From contig CAVAQT010000009.1 in NCBI GenBank assembly GCA_963590855.1, forward strand, positions 12,539 through 76,538: a stretch of DNA of 64,000 bases. Reading direction: 5' to 3'. Of the stretch, positions 1-7,347 are shown piece after piece (position 1 is the first letter of the stretch; the number at the start of each line of letters is the position of its first letter). The notes beneath the pieces were generated by a model. It ran no database searches. It was not told the DNA's origin and saw nothing but the letters and a program-made list of their open reading frames with translations. This DNA comes from Ruminococcus_C sp963590855. GTDB taxonomy: Bacteria; Bacillota; Clostridia; Oscillospirales; Ruminococcaceae. A program made the position numbers and the translations under genes.

Positions 1-492
1 CGAAAAGAACTGCATCAGCCCCAGCAGCACAGTGCAGACAAAGGGCAGCAGCACCGGCAGGATCTGGATGCGGTATAAAGTCGCCGCCGGCATCTGCATC
101 AGCTGACTATAAAAGGAGTGCTCCTCTGCATAGGCTGTCACATGATACAGCGACAGCAGGCACAGCAGCAGTCCGGCGGCGGCACAGCCTGCCGCTGCCC
201 AGTTGAGCCAGTTCTTCCGGCGCAGCAGGACAAGCACCGCGCCCACGGTCATCAGTCCTGAACCGACCAGCATCATCTGTCCATAGCCCACAAATTCCAT
301 GGGCCAGTTGCTGCCTGCTCTGGCGCGGTCGATCCAGCCCAGACCGCAGCCCCAGCAGGTGATCCAGGTGAACAGGATGGTGGACAGCACCAGCAGCACC
401 CGCAAGAGCACGCTGCACACCCGGCGGACGCGCCGCCTTTTGATCTGCGCGGCGGTGGGGATGGGCGCAGACGGCGCGGTTTGATTTTTCAT
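1..492 (-). CDS. Partial integral membrane protein of unknown function, running off the left edge
   Basis: On the minus strand an ATG at 490-492, preceded by AAGGAGAG at good distance, opens a frame that stays open for 164 codons to base 1, so the C terminus lies outside the window. The visible protein has a short basic N terminus (KRRRVRR near residue 20), then about four hydrophobic segments near residues 22-45, 60-82, 88-108 and 138-160, separated by short loops such as RRKNW. That pattern is a small polytopic membrane protein. I recognise no family motif and infer no function. It is transcribed divergently from spoIVB. Confidence 0.7.
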   Translation of the reverse strand, partial: MKNQTAPSAPIPTAAQIKRRRVRRVCSVLLRVLLVLSTILFTWITCWGCGLGWIDRARAGSNWPMEFVGYGQMMLVGSGLMTVGAVLVLLRRKNWLNWAAAGCAAAGLLLCLLSLYHVTAYAEEHSFYSQLMQMPAATLYRIQILPVLLPFVCTVLLGLMQFFS

Positions 493-584
493 GGCGATCT
501 CTCCTTACATTTTTCAAATTTTTTGAAATTATGGAATGTCAGTATTTTTTCCTTGCATTGTCGCTGATAAGTATCGCCGCACCG

Positions 585-593
585 CATAGGATA
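585..593 (+). promoter_or_regulatory. Possible sporulation-type -10 box (CATAGGATA) before spoIVB
   Basis: CATAGGATA lies about 90 bases before the spoIVB start and resembles the CATA-type -10 element of late sporulation sigma factors; spoIVB is a forespore (sigma-G) gene in Bacillus. I see no convincing -35 box, so this is only suggestive. Confidence 0.25.
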
Positions 594-684
594 GATACGG
601 AACAGCAAAAACAAGCGCATGCGATGGGAACATGTGCCGGTACAGCACCGCGCTGTACCGCATCAGAAAGGCAGGATACCAAAA

Positions 685-1890
685 ATGATACGATGGATGA
701 AGTGCACGGCGGCGCTCGGTGCTGCCGTGCTGTTACAGCTTTACGGAACTGCGGCATACTATGCCTGGCAGCTCCCCGACAGTTATTATGTCCAGACCGG
801 CAGCACACTGGAAGTAGACACCGCCCTGCACATTGCCGCAGTGCCCACTGCCCACACCGTCCAGGCGGCTGCCGCCTCCGCAGATGCCGAGACCACCTCG
901 CTCCGGCTCTTCGGCGTGATCCCCGTCAAGGAAGTCGAAGTTCAGGAGATCGACACGCCCATGCTGGTGCCCTGCGGCGAACCCTTCGGCATCAAGCTCC
1001 GCATGGACGGCGCAATGGTCGTTGGCATGGAGCGCGTCGAGACCGCCGCCGGAAAGCGCTGTCCGGCACAGGAAGCCGGCATCCAGACCGGCGACCTCAT
1101 TCGCTCGGTGGACGGACAGGCAGTGGACTCCAACCAGTCGCTTCAGGATGCCATGGCGGCTTCTGACGGCGCGCCGGTAGAAGTCACCCTCACCCGTGAC
1201 GGCACTGACTGCACTGTCACGCTGACACCGGCATATGCCGAGGACGACTGCCGCTATGAAGCCGGCATCTGGGTACGGGACAGCAGCGCCGGCATCGGAA
1301 CGATCACATTCTATGACCCGGAGACCGGAAGCTTCGGCGGTCTGGGACATCCCATCTGTGATGCCGACACCGGAGACATTCTCCCCTTTGGTTCGGGCGA
1401 AGCCGCCGCTGTTTCCATTTCACAGGTGGTAAAGGGCGTTTCCGGCAGCCCCGGCATGCTCCAGGGCAGCTTTTCTGAGGATGCCGCCATGGGCAGCCTG
1501 CTCTGCAACAACCGCTGCGGCGTGTTCGGGACGCTGTATCACGATCCCTCCGGCGAGGACGCCGTCCCCATGGCGCTGAAACAGGAGATCGAGACCGGCC
1601 CGGCGCAGATCCTCTGCACCGTCTCCGGCGAAACGCCCCGGGCATATGACATCACCCTGGAGGAGATCGACTACAGCGGCACCGACAGCACCCGAAACAT
1701 GACCGTCTGCGTCACCGATCCGGAGCTGTTGGAGATCACCGGCGGCATTGTCCAGGGCATGAGCGGCAGCCCTATCCTCCAAAACGGCAAGCTGGTGGGC
1801 GCTGTGACCCATGTCTTTGTGGACGACCCCACACGGGGCTATGGCATCTTCTGTGAAAACATGGTGCGCTATGGACTGAACGGCAGCTGA
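685..1890 (+). CDS. spoIVB: SpoIVB, sporulation serine peptidase (S55) with PDZ domain
   Basis: In Bacillus SpoIVB is secreted from the forespore and cleaves SpoIVFA, releasing the SpoIVFB protease that activates sigma-K in the mother cell. The 401-residue protein has a signal anchor (about residues 5-27), a PDZ domain (about 90-180, with the loop GIQTGDLI) and an S55 peptidase domain (about 195-395). The catalytic triad can be read as His222 in GLGHPICD, Asp345 in TDPELLE and Ser360 in GMSGSP; the Asp-Ser spacing of 15 matches the B. subtilis enzyme. The ATG at 685 follows AAAGGCAGGA; an upstream in-frame ATG at 619 lacks a comparable site. Spo0A, which usually follows spoIVB, is absent: ptsH comes next on the other strand. 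Confidence 0.95.
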   Translation: MIRWMKCTAALGAAVLLQLYGTAAYYAWQLPDSYYVQTGSTLEVDTALHIAAVPTAHTVQAAAASADAETTSLRLFGVIPVKEVEVQEIDTPMLVPCGEPFGIKLRMDGAMVVGMERVETAAGKRCPAQEAGIQTGDLIRSVDGQAVDSNQSLQDAMAASDGAPVEVTLTRDGTDCTVTLTPAYAEDDCRYEAGIWVRDSSAGIGTITFYDPETGSFGGLGHPICDADTGDILPFGSGEAAAVSISQVVKGVSGSPGMLQGSFSEDAAMGSLLCNNRCGVFGTLYHDPSGEDAVPMALKQEIETGPAQILCTVSGETPRAYDITLEEIDYSGTDSTRNMTVCVTDPELLEITGGIVQGMSGSPILQNGKLVGAVTHVFVDDPTRGYGIFCENMVRYGLNGS

Positions 1891-1936
1891 TACACTGCCG
1901 CAAAGTCACACAATGTGCACACCGGCGAAAACAAAA

Positions 1937-1970
1937 AACCTCACGGCGGACTCGTCTCCCCCGTGAGGTT
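1937..1970. terminator. Bidirectional terminator between spoIVB and ptsH
   Basis: AACCTCACGG (1937-1946) and CCGTGAGGTT (1961-1970) form a perfect 10 bp stem. The run of A before it gives a U tract for ptsH on the minus strand, and the T-rich stretch after it serves spoIVB. Confidence 0.75.
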
Positions 1971-1992
1971 CTCTTGTTGAAACCGCAGCGAA

Positions 1993-2256
1993 TTAGTCGC
2001 TGAAGCCGCTCTCTACCAGATCAACCAGAGAGTTTACTGCGATCTGCTCGTCAGAACCGTCTGCAATGATCTTGATATCTGTGCCGCCGACGATACCCAG
2101 AGACAGGATACCCAGCAGGCTCTTTGCGTTTACACGGCGCTCTTCCTTTTCAATCCAGATCGAGGACTTGAACTCGTTTGCGCGCTGAATGAAAAATGTA
2201 GCCGGTCTTGCGTGCAGACCAACCTGATTCTGTACAGTTACTTCTTTTACAAACAT
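1993..2256 (-). CDS. ptsH: HPr, phosphocarrier protein of the PTS
   Basis: HPr passes phosphate from enzyme I to sugar-specific EIIA components and, phosphorylated on serine, acts with CcpA in catabolite repression. The 87-residue product has the active His15 in GLHARPA and the regulatory Ser46 in NAKSLLGI, so both functions look intact and it is HPr rather than the His15-lacking Crh. The start at 2254-2256 (MFVKEV) follows GGGAGAG; a longer frame reads through this leader and is not used. No enzyme I gene is adjacent. A consensus promoter lies at 2380-2408. Confidence 0.93.
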   Translation of the reverse strand: MFVKEVTVQNQVGLHARPATFFIQRANEFKSSIWIEKEERRVNAKSLLGILSLGIVGGTDIKIIADGSDEQIAVNSLVDLVESGFSD

Positions 2257-2379
2257 GATAAAAACTCTCCCATCCTTATGATCCCGCACTTTCGTGCAGC
2301 ATACGCTGATTTGAAGAAGCTTTGCTGTTCTCGTTTTCCGGAGAACGATCTGTGCATTCCTCTTCCCTGCTATGCTATC

Positions 2380-2408
2380 ATTATACCGTTTTTTCCGGAG
2401 AACGTCAA
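2380..2408 (-). promoter_or_regulatory. Sigma-A promoter of ptsH
   Basis: On the minus strand TTGACG (2403-2408) and TATAAT (2380-2385) are spaced by 17 bases, leaving a leader of about 115 bases before ptsH. The rest of 2257-2574 is AT-rich and contains no gene; the trmD operon ends in it without a clear strong terminator. Confidence 0.8.
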
Positions 2409-2574
2409 CGTATTTTTTGCAAGAAATGGGCGATTTTCCGGAATTTTCTACGAGTTGTTATAACCGTTCCGTCTTTTTGTTTCAATCTTTGTGAAACATG
2501 ACAACAATGTCAAAATCTCATTTTCCGCAATTTTGAGAAGCGCACATTTTGTTCAAATCCCACAAGAGAAACAG

Positions 2575-3270
2575 TTATTTTTTGTCCAAATAGCTTGCAT
2601 AAAGGTCGGGACGCTTGTTTTTTGTCTCCTCGATGCTCTGTGCATTCCGCCATTCTGCGATGTTTTTATGGTGTCCGGTGAGCAGCACCGGCGGCACCTC
2701 GCGGTCATGCCACACCGCCGGACGGGTATACTGAGGGTATTCCAGCAGGCCGCCGAAATGGCTCTCGTCCTCAAAGCAGAGATCCTCCGGCAGAACACCG
2801 GGCACCATCCGTGCAATGGTATCAGTCAGCACCAGCGCCGGCAGTTCTCCGCCGGTGAGCACATAGTCCCCGATGGAGATCTCCTCGTCCGCGATCTCGT
2901 CCAAAATGCGCTGATCTACACCTTCATAATGCCCACAAAGCACAAAAATATGCGGCATCACGGATAATTCCAGTGCGCGCTGCTGATCCAGCACCTTGCC
3001 CTTGGGTGACATATAGATCACATGGGGCTTTGCGCCGATGTCCGCGCACACCGCCTCATAGCAGCGGTAAATGGGATCTGCCTGCATGACCATGCCTCTG
3101 CCGCCGCCATAGGGCACATCATCCACCCGGCGGTGCTTGTCCAGGGTATAGTCCCGGATATTCCAGCAGCGCACGGAGATATACCCTGCCTTTCTGGCTC
3201 TGCCAATGATGCTCTCGGACAGCACCGCTTCACACATTTCCGGGAACAGGGTCGCAATCTCAATCTGCAT
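2575..3270 (-). CDS. trmD: tRNA (guanine37-N1)-methyltransferase TrmD
   Basis: TrmD methylates G37 next to the anticodon using SAM, preventing +1 frameshifting. The 231-residue protein starts MQIEIATLFPEM and carries the knot and SAM-site motifs MSPKGKVLDQ, LCGHYEGVDQR and SIGDYVLTGGELPA. The ATG at 3268-3270 lies inside the end of rimM (11 base overlap), which indicates translational coupling; an upstream extension of the frame is ignored. It is the last gene of the ylxM-ffh-rpsP-khpA-rimM-trmD operon. rplS, which often follows trmD, is missing here. Confidence 0.96.
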   Translation of the reverse strand: MQIEIATLFPEMCEAVLSESIIGRARKAGYISVRCWNIRDYTLDKHRRVDDVPYGGGRGMVMQADPIYRCYEAVCADIGAKPHVIYMSPKGKVLDQQRALELSVMPHIFVLCGHYEGVDQRILDEIADEEISIGDYVLTGGELPALVLTDTIARMVPGVLPEDLCFEDESHFGGLLEYPQYTRPAVWHDREVPPVLLTGHHKNIAEWRNAQSIEETKNKRPDLYASYLDKK

Positions 3271-3769
3271 CGAACAAGCCCTCCAACGGACGGATGCGCA
3301 TGATGCCGCCGTCCAGGTCGGTCTCCTGCACCACATCGGAAATGGCAGGGATCAGCACGGTCTTTCCGGTCTCGTCCTTGATCTCGTACACATCGTTTGC
3401 GCCGGTCTGCATGACATCGGACAGCTTGCCGTAGCTTTTTCCGGTATCCGCGTCCAGCACCTCCAGCCCGATGAGATCCTGGATGAAGTACACGCCCTCT
3501 TCCAGCTCCACTTCGTCCCGATCCATGTACAGCACCTGATTGCGCAGCGCTTCTGCCGCTTCTGCGGTGTCCACGCCTTCCAGGTGCAGCAGCACATTGC
3601 CCTTTTGCAGCCGGGCGGCGGTCACGGTCACCGGCTTTTGCGCCTTGCCCAGATACAGGGTGTCAAATTCGCACAAAAATTCCGGGTCATCGCACCACGG
3701 CACGACCTTTACATCGCCGCGCAGCCCGTGGACGTTGACGATCTTTCCGATTTCCAAGTATTGTTTCAT
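3260..3769 (-). CDS. rimM: Ribosome maturation factor RimM
   Basis: RimM binds S19 and helps assemble the 30S head. The 169-residue protein has the N-terminal beta-barrel start (EIGKIVNVHGLRGDVKV) and the C-terminal PRC-barrel (about 95-165, ending MRIRPLEGLFDAD). The ATG at 3767-3769 follows AAAGGA; an upstream in-frame methionine lacks a site. It overlaps trmD by 11 bases. Confidence 0.95.
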   Translation of the reverse strand: MKQYLEIGKIVNVHGLRGDVKVVPWCDDPEFLCEFDTLYLGKAQKPVTVTAARLQKGNVLLHLEGVDTAEAAEALRNQVLYMDRDEVELEEGVYFIQDLIGLEVLDADTGKSYGKLSDVMQTGANDVYEIKDETGKTVLIPAISDVVQETDLDGGIMRIRPLEGLFDAD

Positions 3770-3871
3770 GGACAGTCCTTTCTCCATAGGAAACTGCACA
3801 AAGCAGTGTTTCCCATATACAAGAACAGGCGAACATTTCTGTCCGCCTGTATGGGTGTTTGCCGCTGTTTC

Positions 3872-4105
3872 TCAGTCGATCTCGACTGCGATCTTCTGAT
3901 CGTTCTTTGCTGCACCGGCGCGCATGATCACGCGGATCGCCTTTGCGATACGTCCCTGCTTGCCGATGACGCGTCCGGTATCATCCGGTGCGACGTGCAA
4001 ATGATAAACGATCACACCCTCTTCATTGGGTGCATCCTCTGTGATCTGGATCGCGGTCGGATCTTCTACCAGGCCGGCAACGATCACTTTCAACAGTTCC
4101 TGCAT
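3872..4105 (-). CDS. khpA: KH-domain RNA-binding protein KhpA
   Basis: A 77-residue single KH-domain protein with the nucleic-acid loop GRVIGKQGRIAKAIR (GxxG). KhpA pairs with KhpB/Jag as a global RNA chaperone in Gram-positive bacteria. It starts MQELLKVIVAGLVEDP behind a strong AAGGAGG, and lies between rpsP and rimM, its conserved place. Confidence 0.93.
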   Translation of the reverse strand: MQELLKVIVAGLVEDPTAIQITEDAPNEEGVIVYHLHVAPDDTGRVIGKQGRIAKAIRVIMRAGAAKNDQKIAVEID

Positions 4106-4240
4106 GATCTTTCCTCCTTCATGGTCATGATTGCTCCACTGGTCAGCCGTATGCAGCATGCCGATACGGCTCACCGGCGGAGCAATCCCGTTCTGCCTTT
4201 GCAGAACGACCCCGCACTCGGCTTATGCTCCAAGATAAAC

Positions 4241-4483
4241 TTAGAGTACGCCTTCCTTCTTCAGGATCACCTTAACGGTATCAGTCGGCTGTGCGCCGTT
4301 CTTCAGCCAGGTCTTTGCCTTGTCAGCGTCCAGGCTTACAACAGTCGGCTCCTTGGTCGGATCGTAGTAACCGATCTCTTCGATGAAGCGGCCGTCTCTC
4401 GGATAACGCTCGTCAGCAACAACAATACGATAGAACGGAGCCTTCTTTGCGCCCATTCTTCTCAGTCTGATCTTTACTGCCAT
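4241..4483 (-). CDS. rpsP: 30S ribosomal protein bS16
   Basis: The 80-residue protein begins MAVKIRLRRMGAKKAPFYRI and has the full bS16 sequence, including VVADERYPRDGRFIEEIGYY. A GGAGG site lies just before the ATG. bS16 is an early-binding 30S assembly protein. It lies 70 bases downstream of ffh in the same operon. Confidence 0.97.
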   Translation of the reverse strand: MAVKIRLRRMGAKKAPFYRIVVADERYPRDGRFIEEIGYYDPTKEPTVVSLDADKAKTWLKNGAQPTDTVKVILKKEGVL

Positions 4484-4553
4484 TTGAATTTACCTCCATG
4501 TATTTTTCTTGACGAATGTCAAATCTATCTCCAGCAGTTTCCTGCGGGATTTC

Positions 4554-5969
4554 TCACTTCTTCGGCGGCATCAGCCCCGGCGGAACGCCCGGGATGCCGC
4601 CCTGCATATTCTGAAGCTGTTCCGGACTCATATTTGCCAGACGCTTCATGGCGCGGCGGTTCATCTTTCCGCCCTTGCCGGATTTTCCGCCCAGCTGCTT
4701 CATCATCTTCTGCATCTGGTCGAACTGTTTCAGCAGACGGTTCACGTCCTCCACCTTTGTGCCGCTTCCGGCAGCGATACGCCGCTTGCGGGACGGGTTG
4801 ATGATCGAGGGCTTTGCGCGCTCCGCCCTGGTCATAGATGTAATCATCGCCTCAATGCGCACAAACTGCCGCTCGTCGATGTCTGCATCTTTCAGCTTGC
4901 TGCCCACGCCGGGGAGCATGCCGATAATGGACTTGAGCGAGCCCATCTTCTGGATCTGGCGCAGCTGTTCCAGGAGATCGTCCATATCGAACCGGTTTTC
5001 CTCGAACTTTTTCGCCATCTTCTCGGCATCCTTCTGGCTGATGGTGCTCTCCGCCTTTTCGATCAGCGTCAGCATATCGCCCATGCCCAGGATACGGGAA
5101 GCCATCCGCTGGGGATGGAACTGCTCGAACTCATCCAGCTTTTCGCCCATACCCACATACTTGATGGGCTTGCCGGTGACCGCCAGCACGGACAGCGCCG
5201 CACCGCCGCGAGTGTCGGAGTCCAGCTTGGACATCAGCACGCTGTCAATGCCCAGGGCGTCGTCAAACGCCTTTGCCACATTGACGGCATCCTGACCGGT
5301 CATGGCGTCTACCACCAGCATGATCTCGTTGGGGTTGGTCAGTTCTTTCAGATCCTTCAGCTCATCCATCAGCTCGGTGTCGATGTGCAGACGGCCGGCG
5401 GTGTCCAGGATCACCACGTCATTGCCGTGATCCTTGGCGAATTTCAGCGCTTCCTTGGCGATGATCCGCGGGTCGATCTGTCCCATCTCAAAGACCTTGA
5501 CCCCGGCGCGCTCGCCCACCACCTGCAACTGATTGATCGCCGCCGGGCGGTAGATATCGCACGCCACCAGCAGCGGAAAGTGCCCTTCCTTTTTCAGCAT
5601 CTTCGCCAGCTTTGCAGAGTGAGTCGTCTTACCGGAGCCCTGGAGACCGCACATCATAATGACGCACGGCGGCTTGGACGGGAACTGGATCCGGGCATTT
5701 TCATTGCCCATGAGGTTGCACAGCTCTTCGTTAACGATCTTGATGACCTGCTGTGCCGGCGTGAGGCTGGTGAGCACTTCTTCGCCCACGGCGCGCTCAG
5801 AGACCTTTTTGACAAAATCCTTGACGACCTTATAGCTGACATCCGCCTCCAACAGCGCCATGCGCACTTCACGCATTGCCTCCTTGACATCGCTCTCCGT
5901 CAGCTTTCCGTGGGATTTCAGCTTTTTGAACACCTGGTTCAGCTTTCCCGACAGTCCTTCAAATGCCAT
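4554..5969 (-). CDS. ffh: Signal recognition particle GTPase Ffh
   Basis: Ffh with SRP RNA binds signal sequences and delivers ribosomes to FtsY. The 471-residue protein has the N domain (1-90), the G domain (GLQGSGKTT, DTAGRLHID, SKLDSDTRGG) and a methionine-rich M domain from about residue 300, ending MPPKK. The ATG at 5967-5969 (MAFEGL) follows GGAGGAGAT; the upstream frame is read-through of ylxM. The cognate SRP RNA is encoded in this window at 23463-23588. Confidence 0.97.
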   Translation of the reverse strand: MAFEGLSGKLNQVFKKLKSHGKLTESDVKEAMREVRMALLEADVSYKVVKDFVKKVSERAVGEEVLTSLTPAQQVIKIVNEELCNLMGNENARIQFPSKPPCVIMMCGLQGSGKTTHSAKLAKMLKKEGHFPLLVACDIYRPAAINQLQVVGERAGVKVFEMGQIDPRIIAKEALKFAKDHGNDVVILDTAGRLHIDTELMDELKDLKELTNPNEIMLVVDAMTGQDAVNVAKAFDDALGIDSVLMSKLDSDTRGGAALSVLAVTGKPIKYVGMGEKLDEFEQFHPQRMASRILGMGDMLTLIEKAESTISQKDAEKMAKKFEENRFDMDDLLEQLRQIQKMGSLKSIIGMLPGVGSKLKDADIDERQFVRIEAMITSMTRAERAKPSIINPSRKRRIAAGSGTKVEDVNRLLKQFDQMQKMMKQLGGKSGKGGKMNRRAMKRLANMSPEQLQNMQGGIPGVPPGLMPPKK

Positions 5970-5983
5970 ATGATCTCCTCCTC

Positions 5984-6349
5984 TCAAAGCAGTTCCAGTC
6001 CGTGGTGCACCGCTTCCATTGCCTTCCGGCAGGCGTTCTGCACCGCCGGAACATCTGCTGTCTGCGCCTGGATCTCCCGGAGCGATGCTGCGATCGCGCC
6101 GTAGTTCTCCCGAAACGCACTGAGCCTTGCCGCAAACTGCAGCTTTTCTTCCATCTCCAGCAGGATCTGCTCGCCGCGCTTGATGCCGTCCCGGACGCCC
6201 TGACGGGTGATCCCGACGATCTCGGCGATCTCGCTCAGCGACAGATCTGCACAATAGTACAGCTCTGTAAGCCGGTACTGATGGGGTGTCAGAAATTCAC
6301 CATAGCAGTCCAGCAGCATGGCAAACTTCAAGTCCTTGGACATATCCAT
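5984..6349 (-). CDS. ylxM: YlxM-type (UPF0122) helix-turn-helix SRP-associated protein
   Basis: A 121-residue protein of the YlxM/p13 family, which is linked to the SRP pathway and almost always precedes ffh. The sigma-70 region 4-like helix-turn-helix is visible (LTELYYCADLSLSEIAEIVG, then ITRQGVRDGIKRGE). Two starts are possible, ATG 6347-6349 or ATG 6341-6343; AGGAGG fits either. First gene of the SRP/ribosome operon. Confidence 0.9.
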   Translation of the reverse strand: MDMSKDLKFAMLLDCYGEFLTPHQYRLTELYYCADLSLSEIAEIVGITRQGVRDGIKRGEQILLEMEEKLQFAARLSAFRENYGAIAASLREIQAQTADVPAVQNACRKAMEAVHHGLELL

Positions 6350-6384
6350 GCCGCCTCCTGCCTGTAAAAGTAATCTGCTTTACA

Positions 6385-6413
6385 AGTATACTCCATTTTC
6401 TTCGGCTTGTCAA
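6385..6413 (-). promoter_or_regulatory. Sigma-A promoter of the ylxM-trmD operon
   Basis: TTGACA (6408-6413) and TATACT (6385-6390) on the minus strand, with a 17 base spacer, 35 bases before ylxM. Confidence 0.8.
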
Positions 6414-6509
6414 GGCTTTTTCTTTCGTGAAACTGCACAAATTTGAAGTCCCGCTTTTTCTCTTCATGCAATATATTTGCTTATTTTTCATGCTTTATCT
6501 GCATTCTTC

Positions 6510-6538
6510 TTGACATTTCGCGAAATTACGCCTATAAT
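6510..6538 (+). promoter_or_regulatory. Sigma-A promoter of the SCP2-like gene
   Basis: TTGACA (6510-6515) and TATAAT (6533-6538), spacer 17. A consensus promoter, implying strong expression. Confidence 0.85.
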
Positions 6539-6593
6539 AGATAAGAAAAGCATACGAAATCCCGGCGTATTTCTGCCGGAGGTGACGAAAGGA

Positions 6594-7250
6594 ATGACAA
6601 AAATGACTTTTGAAGAAATGTTCAAAGAAGCTCAGGCACTGCTGAATGCAGCAAGCGCAAAGGGTGCGCAGACACATCTGGCAGTACAGTTCGATGTATC
6701 CGGTGACGGCTGCGGTGCATTTTATGCAGAGGTCAGCGCAGACAGCGACGATCTGACCATTGCGCCGTATGACTACAAGGGACACGATGTTCTGGTTTCG
6801 GCAGATGCCGCAGAACTGCTGGATGCGCTGCGCTGCGCAGAGACCGCGGCACTGACCATGGACGGCGAATGGGACAAGGTCGCTGCATTCCGTGAGATCC
6901 TCGCGACTCTGCCGAAGCCGAAAAAGGCTGCTGCACCGAAGGCAAAGGCTCCGGCAAAGAAAGCCGCTGCCAAGGCTGCGCCGAAGAAGGCAGAGACTCC
7001 GAAAGCTACAACCGCAGCTGCAAAGAAAGCAGAACCGGTAAAGACCGCGCCGAAGAAAGCCGCAGCACCGAAGGCAGAAACAAAGCCTGCCGCAGCTGTG
7101 ACCGCAGAAGCGCCGAAGGCAGAACCGGTAAAGGCTGCTGCAAAGACTGAACCGGTCACCACAGCAAAGACAGCCGCAACAACTGCAAAGCCGGCTGCCG
7201 CTGCGCCGAAGAGCACCGCAAACCGCAGCAAGCGCGGCAGAAGAAAGTAA
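6594..7250 (+). CDS. SCP2-like domain protein with a histone H1-like Ala/Lys/Pro tail
   Basis: A 218-residue protein in two parts. Residues 1-105 are acidic and compact; the pattern FYAEVSADSDDLTIAPYDY with VLVSADAAELLDALRCAE suggests an SCP2/sterol-carrier-like fold, which I assign with limited confidence. Residues 106-218 are a low-complexity tail of repeated AAPKA, KKAEPVK and APKKAAA units ending SKRGRRK, strongly basic, like eukaryotic H1 or bacterial HctB-type tails. Start 6594 uses GGAGGTGA; ATG 6603 is the alternative. It is monocistronic, with a consensus promoter and a terminator. The tail could bind nucleic acid or another polyanion; this is inference. Confidence 0.75.
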   Translation: MTKMTFEEMFKEAQALLNAASAKGAQTHLAVQFDVSGDGCGAFYAEVSADSDDLTIAPYDYKGHDVLVSADAAELLDALRCAETAALTMDGEWDKVAAFREILATLPKPKKAAAPKAKAPAKKAAAKAAPKKAETPKATTAAAKKAEPVKTAPKKAAAPKAETKPAAAVTAEAPKAEPVKAAAKTEPVTTAKTAATTAKPAAAAPKSTANRSKRGRRK

Positions 7251-7273
7251 TATTTCCAGGATATACAAATCAG

Positions 7274-7325
7274 AAAAACCGTTTCGCCCACCGGAGCTTT
7301 CCGGCGGCGGAACGGTTTTTTGTTT
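7274..7325. terminator. Strong terminator after the SCP2-like gene
   Basis: AAAAACCGTTTCGCC pairs with GGCGGAACGGTTTTTT around an inner CCGGAGCTTTCCGG hairpin, followed by TTTTTTGTTTTC. It can also work for the convergent transporter gene. Confidence 0.85.
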
Positions 7326-7347
7326 TCTTTACGGGAATCGGGTCACG

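Noticed and set aside
107..517. 136-residue minus-strand frame at the left edge
   Set aside because: It is Arg/Ala/Pro rich without a fold-like pattern. The overlapping frame starting at 492 has a ribosome binding site, membrane segments and stays open to the edge.
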